A model generated the notes under the pieces. It was given only the letters and a program-made list of their open reading frames with translations, was not told the origin of the DNA and ran no database searches. From Sediminibacillus massiliensis (lineage in GTDB: Bacteria > Bacillota > Bacilli > Bacillales > Amphibacillaceae): 64,000 bases of DNA. The position numbers and the translations under genes were made by a program. The stretch is taken from assembly GCF_900156915.1 (NCBI RefSeq), contig NZ_LT732535.1:637120-701119 (forward strand). The letters run 5' to 3'. Below, piece by piece: positions 24,939 to 36,596 of this stretch (position 1 is its first letter; each line of letters opens with the position of its first letter).

Positions 24939-25289
24939 TCACTGATCGCCTTCGTTCAATTCGCGAAGAATGTGTTCTATCCTGTTTCCTTGTTCGATCG
25001 CTTCATCGAATTCAAAGATGAGTTCAGGTGTTTTTCTTAAACGGATTCGTTTGCCGATTTCAGAACGTATGAAGCCTTTCGCTTTGGCCAAGCCGACAAG
25101 CGTGTCCTGTTTTTGTTTATCTTCCCCGAGGACAGATATAAAGACCTTTGCCTGCTGAAGATCACCTGTTACTTCCACATCCGTAACCGTAACAAATCCT
25201 ACACGCGGGTCTTTTATCTTTCGGCCGATTATATCGCCTAATTCTTTTTTCATTTGTTCCCCTACACGATTTGCTCGCAAATCACTCAT
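24939..25289 (-). CDS. rbfA: Ribosome-binding factor A
   Basis: Small KH-fold factor (116 aa) that helps mature the 5' end of 16S rRNA and the 30S subunit, notably in the cold. [20 protein letters not shown] and [17 protein letters not shown] are family blocks. It is the last gene of the rimP-nusA-rnpM-ylxQ-infB-ylxP-rbfA operon, before a terminator. Confidence 0.97.
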   Translation of the reverse strand: MSDLRANRVGEQMKKELGDIIGRKIKDPRVGFVTVTDVEVTGDLQQAKVFISVLGEDKQKQDTLVGLAKAKGFIRSEIGKRIRLRKTPELIFEFDEAIEQGNRIEHILRELNEGDQ

Positions 25290-25336
25290 TCTCTATCACC
25301 TCTTATAATTGTGGAGGGAAAGTATGAATCCTTATC

Positions 25337-25615
25337 TCATAACCATTCGAAGTTCGTCGTCGCCCGTTCGATTTCCGGAAAAGAATCGATAAACTTCAAA
25401 GCTTGATTGATCACTTTCTCAGCCTGCACGTTGTCATTGGAAACAGTAACAAGTCCAAACTTGGCTCTTTGCCATAAATCCTGATGACCAATCTCACTTA
25501 TAGAGATATTATAATCATTTTTAATCCTGGTTATTATTCTTTTTATCACTGAGCGTTTTTGTTTTAACGAATGGGCATCATAAATAAAACAATCTACTTC
25601 AGCGAATAGGATCAT
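25337..25615 (-). CDS. ylxP: YlxP family protein (DUF503)
   Basis: Small conserved protein of 92 aa (DUF503), unknown function, always between infB and rbfA in Bacillaceae. [22 protein letters not shown] and [18 protein letters not shown]-like blocks give an alpha/beta ferredoxin-like pattern. Its ATG overlaps the infB stop by 4 bases, so it is translated with infB. A link to ribosome or translation function rests on gene context only. Confidence 0.9.
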   Translation of the reverse strand: MILFAEVDCFIYDAHSLKQKRSVIKRIITRIKNDYNISISEIGHQDLWQRAKFGLVTVSNDNVQAEKVINQALKFIDSFPEIERATTNFEWL

Positions 25616-27744
25616 ACTCGTTTAATTTCTTCCATTACAAAGGCTTCAAAGACGTCGCCTTCTTTAATGTCGTTGAAATTTTTAACGGTAATTCCACATT
25701 CGTAATTTTGGGCAACCTCTTTCACATCATCTTTGAACCGTTTCAAAGTATCGATTTCGCCTTCGTAAAGTACAACACCATCCCGAATGACACGCACACC
25801 TGCATCACGGGTGAGTTTTCCTTCTGTAACATAACTTCCTGCAATTGTACCAATACGGGATACTTTGAAAATTTCACGAACTTCTGCCTGACCGATGACT
25901 TTTTCTTCGAATTCAGGGTCAAGCATGCCTTTCATCGCCGATTCGATTTCTTCTATGACCTTATAAATGATCCTGTGTAATCTAACATCGACATTCTCGG
26001 TTTCAGCTGCTTTTTTCGCATTATTATCAGGTCGCACGTTAAAACCGATCACAATGGCATTGGATGCTGAAGCAAGGATTATGTCCGATTCAGCGATAGC
26101 CCCGACACCTGTATGAATGATGTTGACTTTAACGCCTTCCACGTCAATTTTCTCCAAAGAAGATGCCAATGCTTCAACAGAACCCTGGACATCTGCCTTT
26201 AGAATAAGATTGATGTCTTTCACTTCCCCTTGTTTGATTTGTTCAAACAAGTCATCCAGACTTACTTTGGCTTTATCGCTCCGTTTTTCCTCGATTTGCT
26301 TTTGCTGTCTGGCTTCACCGACTTGACGGGCTTTTTTCTCGTCCGAGAATACAACAAATTGATCCCCGGCTTGCGGCACATCGTTCAGGCCAGTTATTTC
26401 GACAGGAGTGGACGGACCAGCAGTTTTAACACGTCTTCCCAGGTCGTTCACCATGGCACGTACCCTTCCAAACGTGTTCCCGACAACAATCGGATCACCG
26501 ACTTTCAAAGTTCCGTTTTGGACAAGCAGAGTCGCGACAGATCCACGGCCTTTGTCAAGTTGGGCTTCAATCACCGTACCACTGGCATTGCTGTCAGGAT
26601 TTGCTTTTAACTCTTCCACTTCTGAAACAAGCAAGATCATTTCCAGCAAATCGTCAATGCCTTCACGCTTGATAGCAGAAAGTTGAACGAAAATGGTATC
26701 TCCGCCCCAATCTTCCGGTATCAACTGGTGTTCGGTAAGTTCCTGCATGACACGGTCAGGATTGGCACCCTCTTTATCCATTTTGTTCACTGCCACGATA
26801 ATTGGAACCTCAGCTGCTTTCGCGTGGTTGATAGCTTCTACAGTTTGCGGCATAACTCCATCGTCTGCTGCAACAACCAGGATGGCGATATCTGTTACCT
26901 GTGCTCCACGGGAACGCATACTAGTAAAGGCAGCGTGACCAGGGGTGTCCAGGAAAGTTACCTTCTTCCCATTTTCTTCAACTTGATATGCACCGATATG
27001 CTGGGTAATACCGCCAGCTTCACCTTCTGTAACTTTTGTGTCCCTGATTGAGTCGAGAAGGGTCGTTTTACCATGGTCAACGTGTCCCATGATTGTCACT
27101 ACAGCAGGTCTTTCGATCAAATCCTCGTCATTGGTTTCCTCTTTGTAGATATCCAAATCAGTTTCATCTATTTCTACTTCCTGTTCTGCTGTCACTCCAT
27201 ACTCTTCGCAAATCAACTCGATGGTGTCCTCATCAAGGTCCTGGTTTTTAGTAGCCATAACACCGAGGAACATCAACTTTTTAATGATTTCAGAAGTATC
27301 TTTGTTCAATTTAACTGCAAGTTCACTCACCGTTAAACTGCCAGTATATTTAATTGTGTCAGGGGTAGCCTTTGGCTCAGGCTTTCTTCCACTGTTGTTT
27401 TGTTGGTTTCTATCATTTCGGTTGTTTCTGTTCTTTTTGTTTTTGTTTTTATTGTTATTTGGGTTGTTTCTGCCTTTTTTATTTGAATTATTAGAAGCAT
27501 TTTTATTATGGTCTGCTTTAGGTTTCCCAGAACCTGCTCTGCTTCCGGAATTATCGCCGCTGACAGGCTTTGCTTCTTTCTTGTTGTTATTTCCCAATGA
27601 ACGATCCAATTGTTGTTTAGTCTCCTCAGTAATTGTTGACATATGGTTCGTCACTTCTATATTCAATTCCTTCAACTTATCTATGACCACTTTACTGGAT
27701 AGATTTTTTGTCTTTGCATATTCATAAACTCGTGTTTTACTCAT
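25612..27744 (-). CDS. infB: Translation initiation factor IF-2
   Basis: GTPase that brings initiator tRNA to the 30S subunit and drives subunit joining, 710 aa. The N terminus has the IF2N helix ([18 protein letters not shown]), a low-complexity N/K/R-rich stretch (residues about 55-110) and a second IF2N ([21 protein letters not shown]). The G domain has [20 protein letters not shown] and AVNKMD, followed by domains II-IV. The ATG at 27744 follows the ylxQ stop by 4 bases. A longer open frame runs back through ylxQ but is not conserved. Confidence 0.97.
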   Translation of the reverse strand: MSKTRVYEYAKTKNLSSKVVIDKLKELNIEVTNHMSTITEETKQQLDRSLGNNNKKEAKPVSGDNSGSRAGSGKPKADHNKNASNNSNKKGRNNPNNNKNKNKKNRNNRNDRNQQNNSGRKPEPKATPDTIKYTGSLTVSELAVKLNKDTSEIIKKLMFLGVMATKNQDLDEDTIELICEEYGVTAEQEVEIDETDLDIYKEETNDEDLIERPAVVTIMGHVDHGKTTLLDSIRDTKVTEGEAGGITQHIGAYQVEENGKKVTFLDTPGHAAFTSMRSRGAQVTDIAILVVAADDGVMPQTVEAINHAKAAEVPIIVAVNKMDKEGANPDRVMQELTEHQLIPEDWGGDTIFVQLSAIKREGIDDLLEMILLVSEVEELKANPDSNASGTVIEAQLDKGRGSVATLLVQNGTLKVGDPIVVGNTFGRVRAMVNDLGRRVKTAGPSTPVEITGLNDVPQAGDQFVVFSDEKKARQVGEARQQKQIEEKRSDKAKVSLDDLFEQIKQGEVKDINLILKADVQGSVEALASSLEKIDVEGVKVNIIHTGVGAIAESDIILASASNAIVIGFNVRPDNNAKKAAETENVDVRLHRIIYKVIEEIESAMKGMLDPEFEEKVIGQAEVREIFKVSRIGTIAGSYVTEGKLTRDAGVRVIRDGVVLYEGEIDTLKRFKDDVKEVAQNYECGITVKNFNDIKEGDVFEAFVMEEIKRV

Positions 27745-27748
27745 ATGT

Positions 27749-28063
27749 TCACCCCCGAATAGATTCATCGAGTAACGATGCAAGTTTATCGGCAAAACCC
27801 GCATCCAAAACTGCGATAGCGACCCTCCCTGACTTTCCGATGGCTTGTGAGATGGTATCTCTGTCGTCTGCCAAAAGAAAAGGTATATTATAGAAAGTAC
27901 ACTTATCGATAAGTTTCTTTCTTGTTTGGGGCCCGATATCACTTGCCAAAAGAACTAATTTCGCCCTCTTCTTCTGAATATCTTTTATTATGGCTTCCTC
28001 TCCAAGTGACAATTTGCCTGCTCGAAAAGCAAGCCCTAACAAATTCAGATAATCTTTACTCAA
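27749..28063 (-). CDS. ylxQ: L7Ae-like ribosomal protein YlxQ (RplGA)
   Basis: Kink-turn RNA-binding protein of the L7Ae/L30e/S12e family, 104 aa. Blocks [18 protein letters not shown] and [16 protein letters not shown] are typical of it. A TTG (28061-28063) is the most likely start. It overlaps the rnpM stop, so the two are coupled. B. subtilis YlxQ binds K-turn RNA; its exact role is not settled. Confidence 0.9.
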   Translation of the reverse strand: MSKDYLNLLGLAFRAGKLSLGEEAIIKDIQKKRAKLVLLASDIGPQTRKKLIDKCTFYNIPFLLADDRDTISQAIGKSGRVAIAVLDAGFADKLASLLDESIRG

Positions 28064-28334
28064 TTTTATTACCCTCTATTATCCTTTTTAATTGTTCATA
28101 TACATCTTGTTCTATTTCCGTATTCAAGTGCCGTTTCAAAACACCACTTTTTTGTGCTGATTCAATTACGTCAAGACTTCTTGAAACGTAAGCTCCTCGG
28201 CCATTCTTTTTACCGGTCTCGTCAACGAATACATCGCCTTCTTTGTTCCTGACTATTCGAATCAATTCTTTCTTCGGTTTCATTTCCTGTGTAACGACAC
28301 ATTTTCTAAGAGGAGTTTTTCTGGTAGTAGCCAT
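28056..28334 (-). CDS. rnpM: RnpM (YlxR), RNase P modulator
   Basis: Small basic protein of 92 aa (DUF448). The family signature is RKTPLRKCVVTQEMKPKKELIRIVR-like at the N terminus, then GRGAYV. B. subtilis YlxR/RnpM binds the RNA subunit of RNase P and modulates it. It lies in the nusA operon, 14 bases after nusA. The C terminus overlaps the ylxQ start. Confidence 0.93.
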   Translation of the reverse strand: MATTRKTPLRKCVVTQEMKPKKELIRIVRNKEGDVFVDETGKKNGRGAYVSRSLDVIESAQKSGVLKRHLNTEIEQDVYEQLKRIIEGNKIE

Positions 28335-28348
28335 CTTTATCCCCTTCC

Positions 28349-29464
28349 TTATTCAAACGTATCTTCATCTAATTCCGAATAGGTTTCTTCGTATGAATCT
28401 TCTGTGGATTTCTCAGTCAGCAGGCCTTCTTCCCGGGCTTCGCTCTCGCTTTTGATATCGATCTTCCAACCTGTTAGTTTTGCTGCCAAACGAGCATTTT
28501 GACCTCTTTTTCCAATTGCAAGCGACAACTGGTAATCAGGAACTATCACAGTAGTGGCCTTTTCTTCCTCATTGACTAATACTTCCACCACTTTGGAAGG
28601 ACTAAGAGCGTTCGATACATAAACTACTGGATCTTCAGACCATTCCACGATATCGATCTTTTCACCTTTCAATTCATTGACGATTGTCTGCACCCTTTGC
28701 CCTCTTTGACCGACACAAGAACCGACCGGATCTATTTCAGGATCCTGGGCATATACAGAAATTTTGGAACGATCTCCCGCTTCCCTTGCAACAGATCGTA
28801 TTTCCACAGTTCCATCATAAATTTCCGGCACTTCCATTTCAAACAATCGTTTCAATAATCCCGGATGGGTCCTTGAAACGAAAATTTGAGGTCCTTTATT
28901 TGTGTTTTCCACTTTGGTAACAAACACTTTCAGTCGATCATGTACTTGATAGCTTTCTGTAGGCATTTGCTCGCCTTCCGGTAACCGGGCTTCGATCTTT
29001 CCAAGGTTAACATAAATGAACCGCGGATCTTTCCTTTGGATGATTCCAGTCATAACATCTTCTTCTCTATCGATATATTCACTGAAAATCACTCCGCGCT
29101 CCGCCTCGCGGACGCGTTGTGTAACAACCTGTTTGGCTGCCTGTGCCGCTATCCTTCCAAAGTCTTTCGGAGTCACTTCAACTTCGATTACATCACCGAG
29201 TTCATAATTGGGATCTCTCTGCTTAGCTTCCTCTATGGAAACCTGCTGTTGAGGATCTTCGACTTCTTCCACAATATCCTTTCGGGCAAAAACATGCATA
29301 CTGCCGAATTCTTCATTAATATCCACCCTGACATTAGTGGCAGATTTGAAATTCTTTTTATATGCGGAGATTAAAGCGGCCTCTAATGCTTCCATTAAAA
29401 CATCTTTGTCAATCCCTTTTTCTTTCTCTAAATAGTCTATCGCATCAAAAAGCTCACTGCTCAC
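28349..29464 (-). CDS. nusA: Transcription termination/antitermination factor NusA
   Basis: RNA-polymerase-associated factor that controls pausing and intrinsic termination. It has an N-terminal polymerase-binding domain (about 1-125), an S1 domain (about 130-200) and two KH domains (DPVGSCVGQRGQRVQTIV and SLAIGKRGQNARLAAKLTG). 371 aa is the B. subtilis length, without the C-terminal acidic repeats of E. coli. Starts at GTG (29462-29464), 14 bases after rimP. Confidence 0.97.
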   Translation of the reverse strand: MSSELFDAIDYLEKEKGIDKDVLMEALEAALISAYKKNFKSATNVRVDINEEFGSMHVFARKDIVEEVEDPQQQVSIEEAKQRDPNYELGDVIEVEVTPKDFGRIAAQAAKQVVTQRVREAERGVIFSEYIDREEDVMTGIIQRKDPRFIYVNLGKIEARLPEGEQMPTESYQVHDRLKVFVTKVENTNKGPQIFVSRTHPGLLKRLFEMEVPEIYDGTVEIRSVAREAGDRSKISVYAQDPEIDPVGSCVGQRGQRVQTIVNELKGEKIDIVEWSEDPVVYVSNALSPSKVVEVLVNEEEKATTVIVPDYQLSLAIGKRGQNARLAAKLTGWKIDIKSESEAREEGLLTEKSTEDSYEETYSELDEDTFE

Positions 29465-29478
29465 TTTTTTATCCCCCT

Positions 29479-29952
29479 TTAATTGAATGTTACCGCCAAA
29501 CGAGCTTTTGCAATTTTTTCGTATGGTATTTCTATCTCTTTCTTTCTTGTCTTTATTGTTATTTCAATAGTAACAACATTATTTTCAAATGCCTTCAACA
29601 CACCTTCATGCTCTTTATCGCCTTCAATTGGTTCGTATAATTTAACATATATAGAACTATTCAAATGATCAATAAAGTCTTGCGGCTTTTTCAATGGTCT
29701 TTCTGCTCCAGGAGAAGAGACCTCTAAAAAGTATGGAACTGTCACTGGGTCTTGTTCGTCCAACTGCTCGCTTAATTTTTCTGACACCTGTCCACATTCT
29801 TCTATGTCCACTCCGCCTTCTTTATCGACGAAGACACGTAAAAACCAATTCTTGCCTTCTTTTTCAAATTCTACATCGACTAATTCCAAATTCATTTCTG
29901 CCAATATTGGCTGTACTAATTCTTCTGTGATTTCCGTTACTTTTGAGCTCAA
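29479..29952 (-). CDS. rimP: Ribosome maturation factor RimP
   Basis: Assembly factor for the 30S subunit, 157 aa (YlxS in B. subtilis). [33 protein letters not shown] carries the family block; [18 protein letters not shown] is the second. The start is TTG (29950-29952), with AAAGGAGGGAAAAGA before it. First gene of the nusA-infB operon. Confidence 0.95.
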   Translation of the reverse strand: MSSKVTEITEELVQPILAEMNLELVDVEFEKEGKNWFLRVFVDKEGGVDIEECGQVSEKLSEQLDEQDPVTVPYFLEVSSPGAERPLKKPQDFIDHLNSSIYVKLYEPIEGDKEHEGVLKAFENNVVTIEITIKTRKKEIEIPYEKIAKARLAVTFN

Positions 29953-30064
29953 TCTTTTCCCTCCTTTAATAAATGAAATGAAGATACGTTGAAATAATAC
30001 TTAGTATACTCAATTGTCTTTCTTTCATTTAAAGTAGATCAATACTTAGGGAGCGGTTCATTAC

Positions 30065-30098
30065 AAAACCCTTGCCATAATAATTTGACAAGGGAACT
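30065..30098 (-). terminator. Terminator-like hairpin before rimP
   Basis: AAAACCCTTGCC with GACAAGGG forms a CCCTTG/CAAGGG stem; on the minus strand it is followed by TTTTGTAATG. It belongs to the same stem family as those at 2038, 9258, 24871 and 34762, but is less symmetric. Confidence 0.55.
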
Positions 30099-30212
30099 TT
30101 TCAGCTACCATGTTATTGCCGAGTAAGAAGCTCATTGATCACCTGGCTGCAAATTCGTGCAGAAAATTACGCTTGAAAGTATTTTTCAAGCCACAATCGA
30201 AAATAAGTATGA

Positions 30213-30241
30213 AGAAAGAGTGGGGTTCACCCACTCTTTCT
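30213..30241 (-). terminator. Perfect 12-bp inverted repeat after polC
   Basis: AGAAAGAGTGGG and CCCACTCTTTCT are separated by 5 bases, about 105 bases past the polC stop. The 3' arm on the minus strand is CTCTTTCTTCAT, T-rich but with no clean T-run. It is most likely the polC transcription terminator. Confidence 0.6.
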
Positions 30242-30346
30242 AAAGTACGTATCAATGCTTACCAATAAAAAATATATCATAACTAGCAAATTAATGCAAG
30301 AATACCTTCGTTTTACCAGTGGTGCACTGAATTTTGCTGCATTGGC

Positions 30347-33300
30347 TTAAAAGAGAGAAAGTTGGTTGGCATCCGCCATACCTTCCAAACAACCGTGATT
30401 GTCAAGATATTCAAGAACCGTCTTGGAGATCCTGCTTCTTTCTCTCAAATCCTCTTTGGAAAGGAATTCTCCCTCTTCCCTTGCTTTGACTATGTTAAGG
30501 GCAGCATTTGTCCCCAAGCCATCTACCGCATTGAATGGAGGAATTAGTGTATCTCCCTCGACGATAAAATCGGTGGCGCTGGACTTATACAAATCGACCT
30601 TTTGGAAACTAAATCCACGCTCATTCATTTCCAATGCAAGTTCAAGTACAGTCAACAAGTTTTTCTCTTTGGGAGAAGCATCGTTTCCTTTTGCCAATAT
30701 TTCTTCGATTCTTTTCCTGATGGCAGCGGATCCTTTAATCATGGTATCCAAATCAAAATCTCCAGCCCTGACCGAAAAATAGGCAGAATAAAAATAGATT
30801 GGATAGTGGACTTTAAAATAGGCTATACGTACAGCCATCAATACATATGCCGCAGCGTGGGCTTTTGGAAACATATATTTAATTTTCTTACAAGAATCTA
30901 TATACCAATCGGGCACATTGTGTTTTTTCATTTCGTCTATCCATTCGTCCTGCAACCCTTTCCCTTTGCGGACGAATTCCATAATCTTAAACGCTAGTGA
31001 AGCATCCAAACCTTTGTGCATCAAATAAACCATGATATCGTCACGACAACCGATTACTTCAGGCAATTTACAGATCCCGTCATTGATCAGTTCCTGTGCA
31101 TTGCCGAGCCATACATCCGTACCGTGGGAAAGGCCAGATATGATGACCAACTCTGCAAATGTTTTCGGTGTCGTATCCTCCAGCATTTGTCTTACAAATC
31201 TCGTACCGAATTCCGGTACACCGAGTGTACCAGTTTTACACATTATTTGATCTGCAGTGACTCCCAATGCTTCTGGTCCGGAAAATATTTTCATAACTTC
31301 CGGATCATCAGTAGGGATGGTTTTAGGGTCGATTCCGCTTAAATCCTGAAGCATCCTTATGACCGTGGGATCATCGTGTCCCAGAATATCCAGTTTCAGC
31401 AGGTTATCATGGATTGAATGGAAATCGAAATGGGTCGTTTTCCATTCAGATTTCCGGTCATCGGCCGGGAACTGGATAGGCGTAAAATCATATATTTCCT
31501 TATCGTCCGGTACAACAATAATACCACCCGGATGCTGACCGGTAGTCCTTTTCACACCTGTGCATCCTTGGACGAGACGGTCGACTTCGGCATTTTTGTA
31601 TTGAAGCTGGTGATCGCTTGCATAGCCTTTGACATATCCATATGCCGTTTTTTCAGCCACGGTACCTATTGTACCTGCCCGGTAAACATTGTCTTCACCA
31701 AACAACACTTTCGTATAATTATGGGCTTGTGGCTGGTATTCACCGGAGAAATTCAAATCAATATCCGGTACTTTATCTCCTTTGAATCCCAAGAATGTTT
31801 CAAACGGAATATCCTGGCCGTCTTTTTTCAGCTTTTGGCCGCATTCCGGGCAATCTTTTTCCGGAAGGTCAAACCCGCTTCCGACAGAACCATCATTGAA
31901 AAATTCATTATACTGACAAGATGTGCAAACATAGTGCGGTGGTAATGGATTCACTTCTGTGATTTCTGTCAGTGTTGCTATCAAGGAAGAACCGACGGAA
32001 CCCCTCGAACCGACCAAATAACCATCATCAAGCGATTTCTTCACGAGTTTGTGGGAAATAAGGTAAATAACCGCGAAACCGTGGCCGATAATACTGGCTA
32101 ATTCTTTTTCTATCCGCTTCTCGACAAGCTCTGGCAGCTCTTCGCCATAAATGCTTCTCGCGCGGTTGTAACTCATTTCTCTAATTTCCTCTTCAGCACC
32201 ATCGATATTCGGTGTATATAGATCTTCTTTTACAGGTTTGACATCTTCAATTGAGTCAGCGATAAATTGCGTGTTGTCGACTACAATTTCTTTCGCTTTT
32301 TCTTCCCCTAAGAAGTGGAAACATTGTTTCATTTCTTCCGTGGTTCTGAAATAGACATCGGGCAGTGTCTGCCTGCTTAGTGGATTTCCATTTTGAGAAG
32401 ATATCAATATTTGCCTGTACAATTTATCATGAGGTTCCAGATAATGGGCATTGCCCGTAGCAACTGCTTTCTTTCCGATTCTACCGGCCATTTCGACTAT
32501 ATTTTTCAAAATGTCATAAATTTGCGCTTCATTTCCCACTAACTCTTTTTCAATTAAATGGTAGTAGTTAGAAGGCGGCTGTACTTCGATGAAGTCATAA
32601 AATTCGGCGGCTTTTTCGGCTTCCTCTTTTGACTTTTGCATCATTGTTTCAAATACTTCGCCTTTATCACAACCGGAACCGATCAGGATACCTTCCCTCA
32701 TCTTTTGCAATTTAGACCTTGGGATTCTAGGAACTCTGTAAAAATAATCGACATGAGCCATCGACACAAGTTTATAAATATTCTTAAGCCCTACTTCATT
32801 CACTGCCAGCAGAGTGCAATGAAACGGCCTCGAGCGTTGATAGGCATTCCCTTCTCCCATGTGTTCATTTAACTGTTTATGGTTAGTGATATCGTTCTTA
32901 ATAGCTTCTTTTACAAGCTTCCATAATAAATATCCTGTTGCTTCCGCATCGTAGATAGCACGGTGATGTTGAGTCAACTCAATATCCAGATGCTTACACA
33001 AAGTATTAAGACGGTGATTCTTTAAAGAAGGGTATAGGTATCTGGCAAGCTCAAGGGTATCGATTACTGCATTTTCCGCTTTGTCATACCCTATTTTCTT
33101 TAAACCTTCATTCAGGAATCCCATATCAAAGCTGGCATTGTGAGCAACTAAAACGGCATCACCCATCCATGCATGGAAATCCTTTAACACCTGGTCTATT
33201 TCCGGCGCATCTTTGACCATGTCATCCGTTATCCCGGTCAAATCTATGGTGGTTTGCGACAATGCATGGTGTGGATTGGCGAATGATTCAAAACGGTCGG

Positions 33301-34642
33301 TAATATCACCGTCTACCACTTTCACCGCCGCCAGTTCGATAATTGTATCATATACAGCTGATAGGCCGGTTGTTTCTACGTCAAAGACTACATAAGTACC
33401 AGATTCCAAATCAATATCTTTTTCGTTATAGGCTATAGGCACTCCATCATCCACGACATTCGCTTCAAGTCCATATAAAACCTTGATACCGTGTTTCTGT
33501 CCGGCCGCATATGCTTCTGGATAGGATTGAGCCACAGCATGGTCAGTTATTGCTACAGCAGGGTGTCCCCACTTGGCAGCCTGTTCAACCAGCATACCAG
33601 CCGACATGACAGCATCCATTTGACTCATAGTTGTGTGTGCATGAAGTTCCACACGTTTTTCCCCTTCAGGTGCCTCGTCTTGCCGCAACTCGGGTTTGAT
33701 TTCATTGATGTCCTGGGCCATCATTGTCAATTCGTTGGTAAAGTTGTCCGTCTGTATGCTGCCCCGGGCTACAATCCACATTCCTTTTTTCAAAAGCTTG
33801 AATTTTTCTGCGTCTTCGTCACCTTTGGAGAACATCTTAACCGAAAACGAATCCGTATAATCCGTCACTTTTACAATTAATAAATGTCTTCCAGATCGGA
33901 GTTCTCTGACGTCTACATCAAATACATATCCTTGGATAGCCATCCTTCGTTCTTCTTCAAGAATGTTCTCCATTAGTACGATATCATCCTGGATTTTGTA
34001 TCCGATCATGACTGGGCCTTGCTGTTGGTCTGATTCATTTTTTTGCTTTTCTCGTTCTTCTTTATCTTTCACTGCTTTTTGGACCAGCTTTTGATCTTCC
34101 ATTGCTTTCTGTTCACGGAATTTCGCAATCTCTTCCATTTCATTTTTCACATCAACAGTCAGTGTGAAGGCAAGAGCTCCTATCTCTTGGCAAAAGGACT
34201 TAAAACCCGGTTCCAGTCTCTTCTTGAGTGCATTGGCTTCTGCTCCGTTCCTGGCTGTTAACATAATCTTATTTCCGTCAACTGTAGGCTTTTGCTCATA
34301 AACTAAATCACGATATGCCGGAGAAAGATTTGGCATGGAATGGACAAAATCTCTCCAATACAAGCACACATCTTCGTTTTCAAGATGTTTGTTGTCGGTA
34401 TGTAATGTCCATTTAACCGTTGCAATTTGTGCAAATGCTTCCTTCATTTTCAGGCTGAAAACCCTATATACGGAAGGCGGCAATACACCCGGCAGATTGA
34501 CGTGGAAATGCCAAAGTTTATCCTGTGTGTACACTTCCAATTTTGATATATAGCTATTGTTAAAATGTTGTTCTACTATTTCGTCGGGCATATCTATCTG
34601 CTTTAGCAGCAAATCCATCTTTTCCTTGCCTGATATGTCCAT
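30347..34642 (-). CDS. polC: DNA polymerase III alpha subunit, PolC type
   Basis: Main replicative polymerase of Firmicutes, 1431 aa from the ATG at 34642 (B. subtilis 1437). The N-terminal and OB domains are followed by a PHP domain ([12 protein letters not shown]), split by a proofreading exonuclease ([15 protein letters not shown], with the later [11 protein letters not shown]). The polymerase core follows, with [40 protein letters not shown] and CPECGQ form its zinc-binding site. GGGAGGAAGAAT precedes the start. A terminator separates it from proS upstream. Confidence 0.98.
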   Translation of the reverse strand: MDISGKEKMDLLLKQIDMPDEIVEQHFNNSYISKLEVYTQDKLWHFHVNLPGVLPPSVYRVFSLKMKEAFAQIATVKWTLHTDNKHLENEDVCLYWRDFVHSMPNLSPAYRDLVYEQKPTVDGNKIMLTARNGAEANALKKRLEPGFKSFCQEIGALAFTLTVDVKNEMEEIAKFREQKAMEDQKLVQKAVKDKEEREKQKNESDQQQGPVMIGYKIQDDIVLMENILEEERRMAIQGYVFDVDVRELRSGRHLLIVKVTDYTDSFSVKMFSKGDEDAEKFKLLKKGMWIVARGSIQTDNFTNELTMMAQDINEIKPELRQDEAPEGEKRVELHAHTTMSQMDAVMSAGMLVEQAAKWGHPAVAITDHAVAQSYPEAYAAGQKHGIKVLYGLEANVVDDGVPIAYNEKDIDLESGTYVVFDVETTGLSAVYDTIIELAAVKVVDGDITDRFESFANPHHALSQTTIDLTGITDDMVKDAPEIDQVLKDFHAWMGDAVLVAHNASFDMGFLNEGLKKIGYDKAENAVIDTLELARYLYPSLKNHRLNTLCKHLDIELTQHHRAIYDAEATGYLLWKLVKEAIKNDITNHKQLNEHMGEGNAYQRSRPFHCTLLAVNEVGLKNIYKLVSMAHVDYFYRVPRIPRSKLQKMREGILIGSGCDKGEVFETMMQKSKEEAEKAAEFYDFIEVQPPSNYYHLIEKELVGNEAQIYDILKNIVEMAGRIGKKAVATGNAHYLEPHDKLYRQILISSQNGNPLSRQTLPDVYFRTTEEMKQCFHFLGEEKAKEIVVDNTQFIADSIEDVKPVKEDLYTPNIDGAEEEIREMSYNRARSIYGEELPELVEKRIEKELASIIGHGFAVIYLISHKLVKKSLDDGYLVGSRGSVGSSLIATLTEITEVNPLPPHYVCTSCQYNEFFNDGSVGSGFDLPEKDCPECGQKLKKDGQDIPFETFLGFKGDKVPDIDLNFSGEYQPQAHNYTKVLFGEDNVYRAGTIGTVAEKTAYGYVKGYASDHQLQYKNAEVDRLVQGCTGVKRTTGQHPGGIIVVPDDKEIYDFTPIQFPADDRKSEWKTTHFDFHSIHDNLLKLDILGHDDPTVIRMLQDLSGIDPKTIPTDDPEVMKIFSGPEALGVTADQIMCKTGTLGVPEFGTRFVRQMLEDTTPKTFAELVIISGLSHGTDVWLGNAQELINDGICKLPEVIGCRDDIMVYLMHKGLDASLAFKIMEFVRKGKGLQDEWIDEMKKHNVPDWYIDSCKKIKYMFPKAHAAAYVLMAVRIAYFKVHYPIYFYSAYFSVRAGDFDLDTMIKGSAAIRKRIEEILAKGNDASPKEKNLLTVLELALEMNERGFSFQKVDLYKSSATDFIVEGDTLIPPFNAVDGLGTNAALNIVKAREEGEFLSKEDLRERSRISKTVLEYLDNHGCLEGMADANQLSLF

Positions 34643-34761
34643 TATTCTTCCTCCCTGTACCTTTAAAACAATCCAATTTACGATATTTACCGAAGGCAAC
34701 AAAATTGACCTTTAGTCCAATTTTCACCTAAAACATGTATCTATTTAGTTTACTACTTATT

Positions 34762-34797
34762 AAAACCCTTGTCATTAGTAAATCAGACAAGGGTTTT
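34762..34797 (-). terminator. Rho-independent terminator after proS
   Basis: A perfect 12-bp stem AAAACCCTTGTC/GACAAGGGTTTT with a 12-base loop starts about 18 bases past the proS stop. It is the best-formed of the five CCCTTG...CAAGGG stems. Confidence 0.92.
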
Positions 34798-34814
34798 CTT
34801 TCCATTATGATATA

Positions 34815-36512
34815 TTAAATCATGTTATTGATTTTTTGAAGCAAATCATCTTCATGCAATTCTTGCTGTTCTCCATTTGCACGCTGTTTAACTTCTACTA
34901 TTCCTTCGCCCGCTTGTTTTCCAACCGTTATTCTGACTGGAATCCCGATCAAGTCACTATCAGAAAACTTCACACCGGCCCGTTCTTTCCTGTCATCGAA
35001 CAACACTTCAATTCCTGCCTTCAAAAGGCGGTCATAAATGGATTCGGCAAGGCTTTTCTGCTCCTCTTTCTTCATGTTCAGTGCTAGTAGATGCACTTGA
35101 TATGGAGCCAGGTTTGACGGCCAGGAAATACCATTTTCATCATGATATTGTTCAACGACGGCGGCAAGCGTTCTGGATACGCCTATTCCATAACAACCCA
35201 TCACCATCGTCTGAGCCTTCCCTTGATCATTCAAGAACGAAGCACCCAACTTCTCTGCGTAGAAACTCCCCAATTTGAATACATGTCCCACTTCTATACC
35301 CCTGGCGAATTTGATGATACCTTCACCATCCGGCGACACGTCTCCTTCTTGAATAAAACGAAGATCTGCATAGGTTTTTACTTTGAAATCCCGATCAGGA
35401 TTCACATTCACCAAATGTACGCCATCCTTGTTTGCCCCGCAAGAAACATTCACGGCGTATTTGACGGCATTGTCGGCAACAACTTCAATATCCTCTGTTA
35501 CGCCAACCGGTCCTAACGATCCGAATCCTGCACCGATCGTCGCCCTGGTTTCCTGCTCAGTTGCTAATTCTACCACATCGGCATCATATAAATTTTTCAA
35601 TTTGATGTCGTTGATTTCATGATCACCCCGGCATACTACTAAAACCAGTTTACCGTCGATTTTGAACATTAAGGTTTTAAGACCTTTTTCCAAAGGATGG
35701 CGAAGATAATCAGCAACTTCCTGCATTGTTTTTTTATCAGGAGTTTCTACTTCTTCCAACTCTCTCGCAGACTCTTCGGACTTTTCATACGTATCAACTG
35801 CCGGTGCCATTTCAATATTGGCCGCATACTCGGAAGTATCTGAATAAGCAATTGTATCTTCTCCGACTTCAGATAAGACCATGAATTCATGCGTATCCTT
35901 GCCTCCCATGGAACCTGAATCTGCGATGACAGCTCTGAAATTCAATCCGCATCTTCTGAATATATTTGAATATGCCTGATACATTTTTTTATAAGATTCA
36001 TCAAGGCTTTCAAATGAATCATGGAAAGAATAGGCATCCTTCATGACAAATTCTCTGCCTCTTAGCAATCCGAACCTCGGTCTTTTTTCATCTCGGTACT
36101 TCGTTTGGATTTGGTACAAGGTCAATGGAAGCTTCTTGTAACTTTTCACTTCATCTTTGACCAGGCTGGTAATCACTTCCTCATGTGTCGCTCCCAATGC
36201 GAATTCCCTGTCGTGTCTGTCATTGAATCTCATCAATTCCGGCCCGAAGTTGTCCCATCTCCCTGTTTCCTTCCACAACTCAGCAGGCTGCATTGCCGGC
36301 ATAAGCATTTCATTGGCACCTATCTTGTCCATCTCTTGCCTGACTATTTCTTCAACCTTTTTTAAAACTCGCTTGCCCAAGGGCAGGAAACTATAAACAC
36401 CTGATGCTGTCTGCCTGATAAAACCTGCTCTGACCAGCAATTGATGACTTTTTATTTCTGCATCCGCCGGTACCTCTCTTAAAGTAGGTAACAGCATTTG
36501 ACTTTGTCTCAC
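34815..36512 (-). CDS. proS: Prolyl-tRNA synthetase (bacterial type)
   Basis: Class II synthetase, 565 aa, that charges tRNA-Pro. Motif 2 region [22 protein letters not shown] and motif 3 region [14 protein letters not shown] are clear. Between them is the bacterial editing insertion (about residues 230-400), which removes alanine mischarged on tRNA-Pro. The C-terminal anticodon-binding domain ends the protein. Start GTG (36510-36512), matching the family N terminus [19 protein letters not shown]. No T-box leader is seen in the 84 bases upstream. Confidence 0.97.
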   Translation of the reverse strand: MRQSQMLLPTLREVPADAEIKSHQLLVRAGFIRQTASGVYSFLPLGKRVLKKVEEIVRQEMDKIGANEMLMPAMQPAELWKETGRWDNFGPELMRFNDRHDREFALGATHEEVITSLVKDEVKSYKKLPLTLYQIQTKYRDEKRPRFGLLRGREFVMKDAYSFHDSFESLDESYKKMYQAYSNIFRRCGLNFRAVIADSGSMGGKDTHEFMVLSEVGEDTIAYSDTSEYAANIEMAPAVDTYEKSEESARELEEVETPDKKTMQEVADYLRHPLEKGLKTLMFKIDGKLVLVVCRGDHEINDIKLKNLYDADVVELATEQETRATIGAGFGSLGPVGVTEDIEVVADNAVKYAVNVSCGANKDGVHLVNVNPDRDFKVKTYADLRFIQEGDVSPDGEGIIKFARGIEVGHVFKLGSFYAEKLGASFLNDQGKAQTMVMGCYGIGVSRTLAAVVEQYHDENGISWPSNLAPYQVHLLALNMKKEEQKSLAESIYDRLLKAGIEVLFDDRKERAGVKFSDSDLIGIPVRITVGKQAGEGIVEVKQRANGEQQELHEDDLLQKINNMI

Positions 36513-36546
36513 TCTTCCTTCACCTCTTTATTCACTCAAAATAATC

Positions 36547-36588
36547 AGTCCTGCAAAAGAACGATACATGTCGTCATCATGCAGGACT
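36547..36588 (-). terminator. Inverted repeat after rasP, possible terminator
   Basis: AGTCCTGCA (36547-36555) and TGCAGGACT (36580-36588) form a 9-bp stem with a 24-base loop just after the rasP stop. The minus strand then reads GATTATTTTGAG, a weak T-run. The loop is longer than in the other terminators of the window. Confidence 0.5.
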
Positions 36589-36596
36589 TAGCCTTT

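Larger units (their letters stand above)
29953..30346. other. Gene-free stretch between polC and rimP
   Basis: 394 bases without a plausible gene. They hold two inverted repeats (30065-30098 and 30213-30241) and must hold the promoter of the rimP-nusA-infB operon. No clear promoter stands out; a TATACT at about 30004-30009 lacks a good -35. In Bacillaceae this operon often has its own promoter at this place. Confidence 0.6.

Noticed and set aside
27221-27727. 168-codon plus-strand open frame over the infB N terminus
   Set aside because: Its F/L-rich composition is the antisense of the N/K-rich low-complexity part of IF-2. It has no start signals and no recognisable domain.
36513-36596. Possible T-box leader for proS
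   Set aside because: The intergenic space is only 84 bases, has no T-box core, and is explained by the rasP 3' hairpin and the proS ribosome-binding site.
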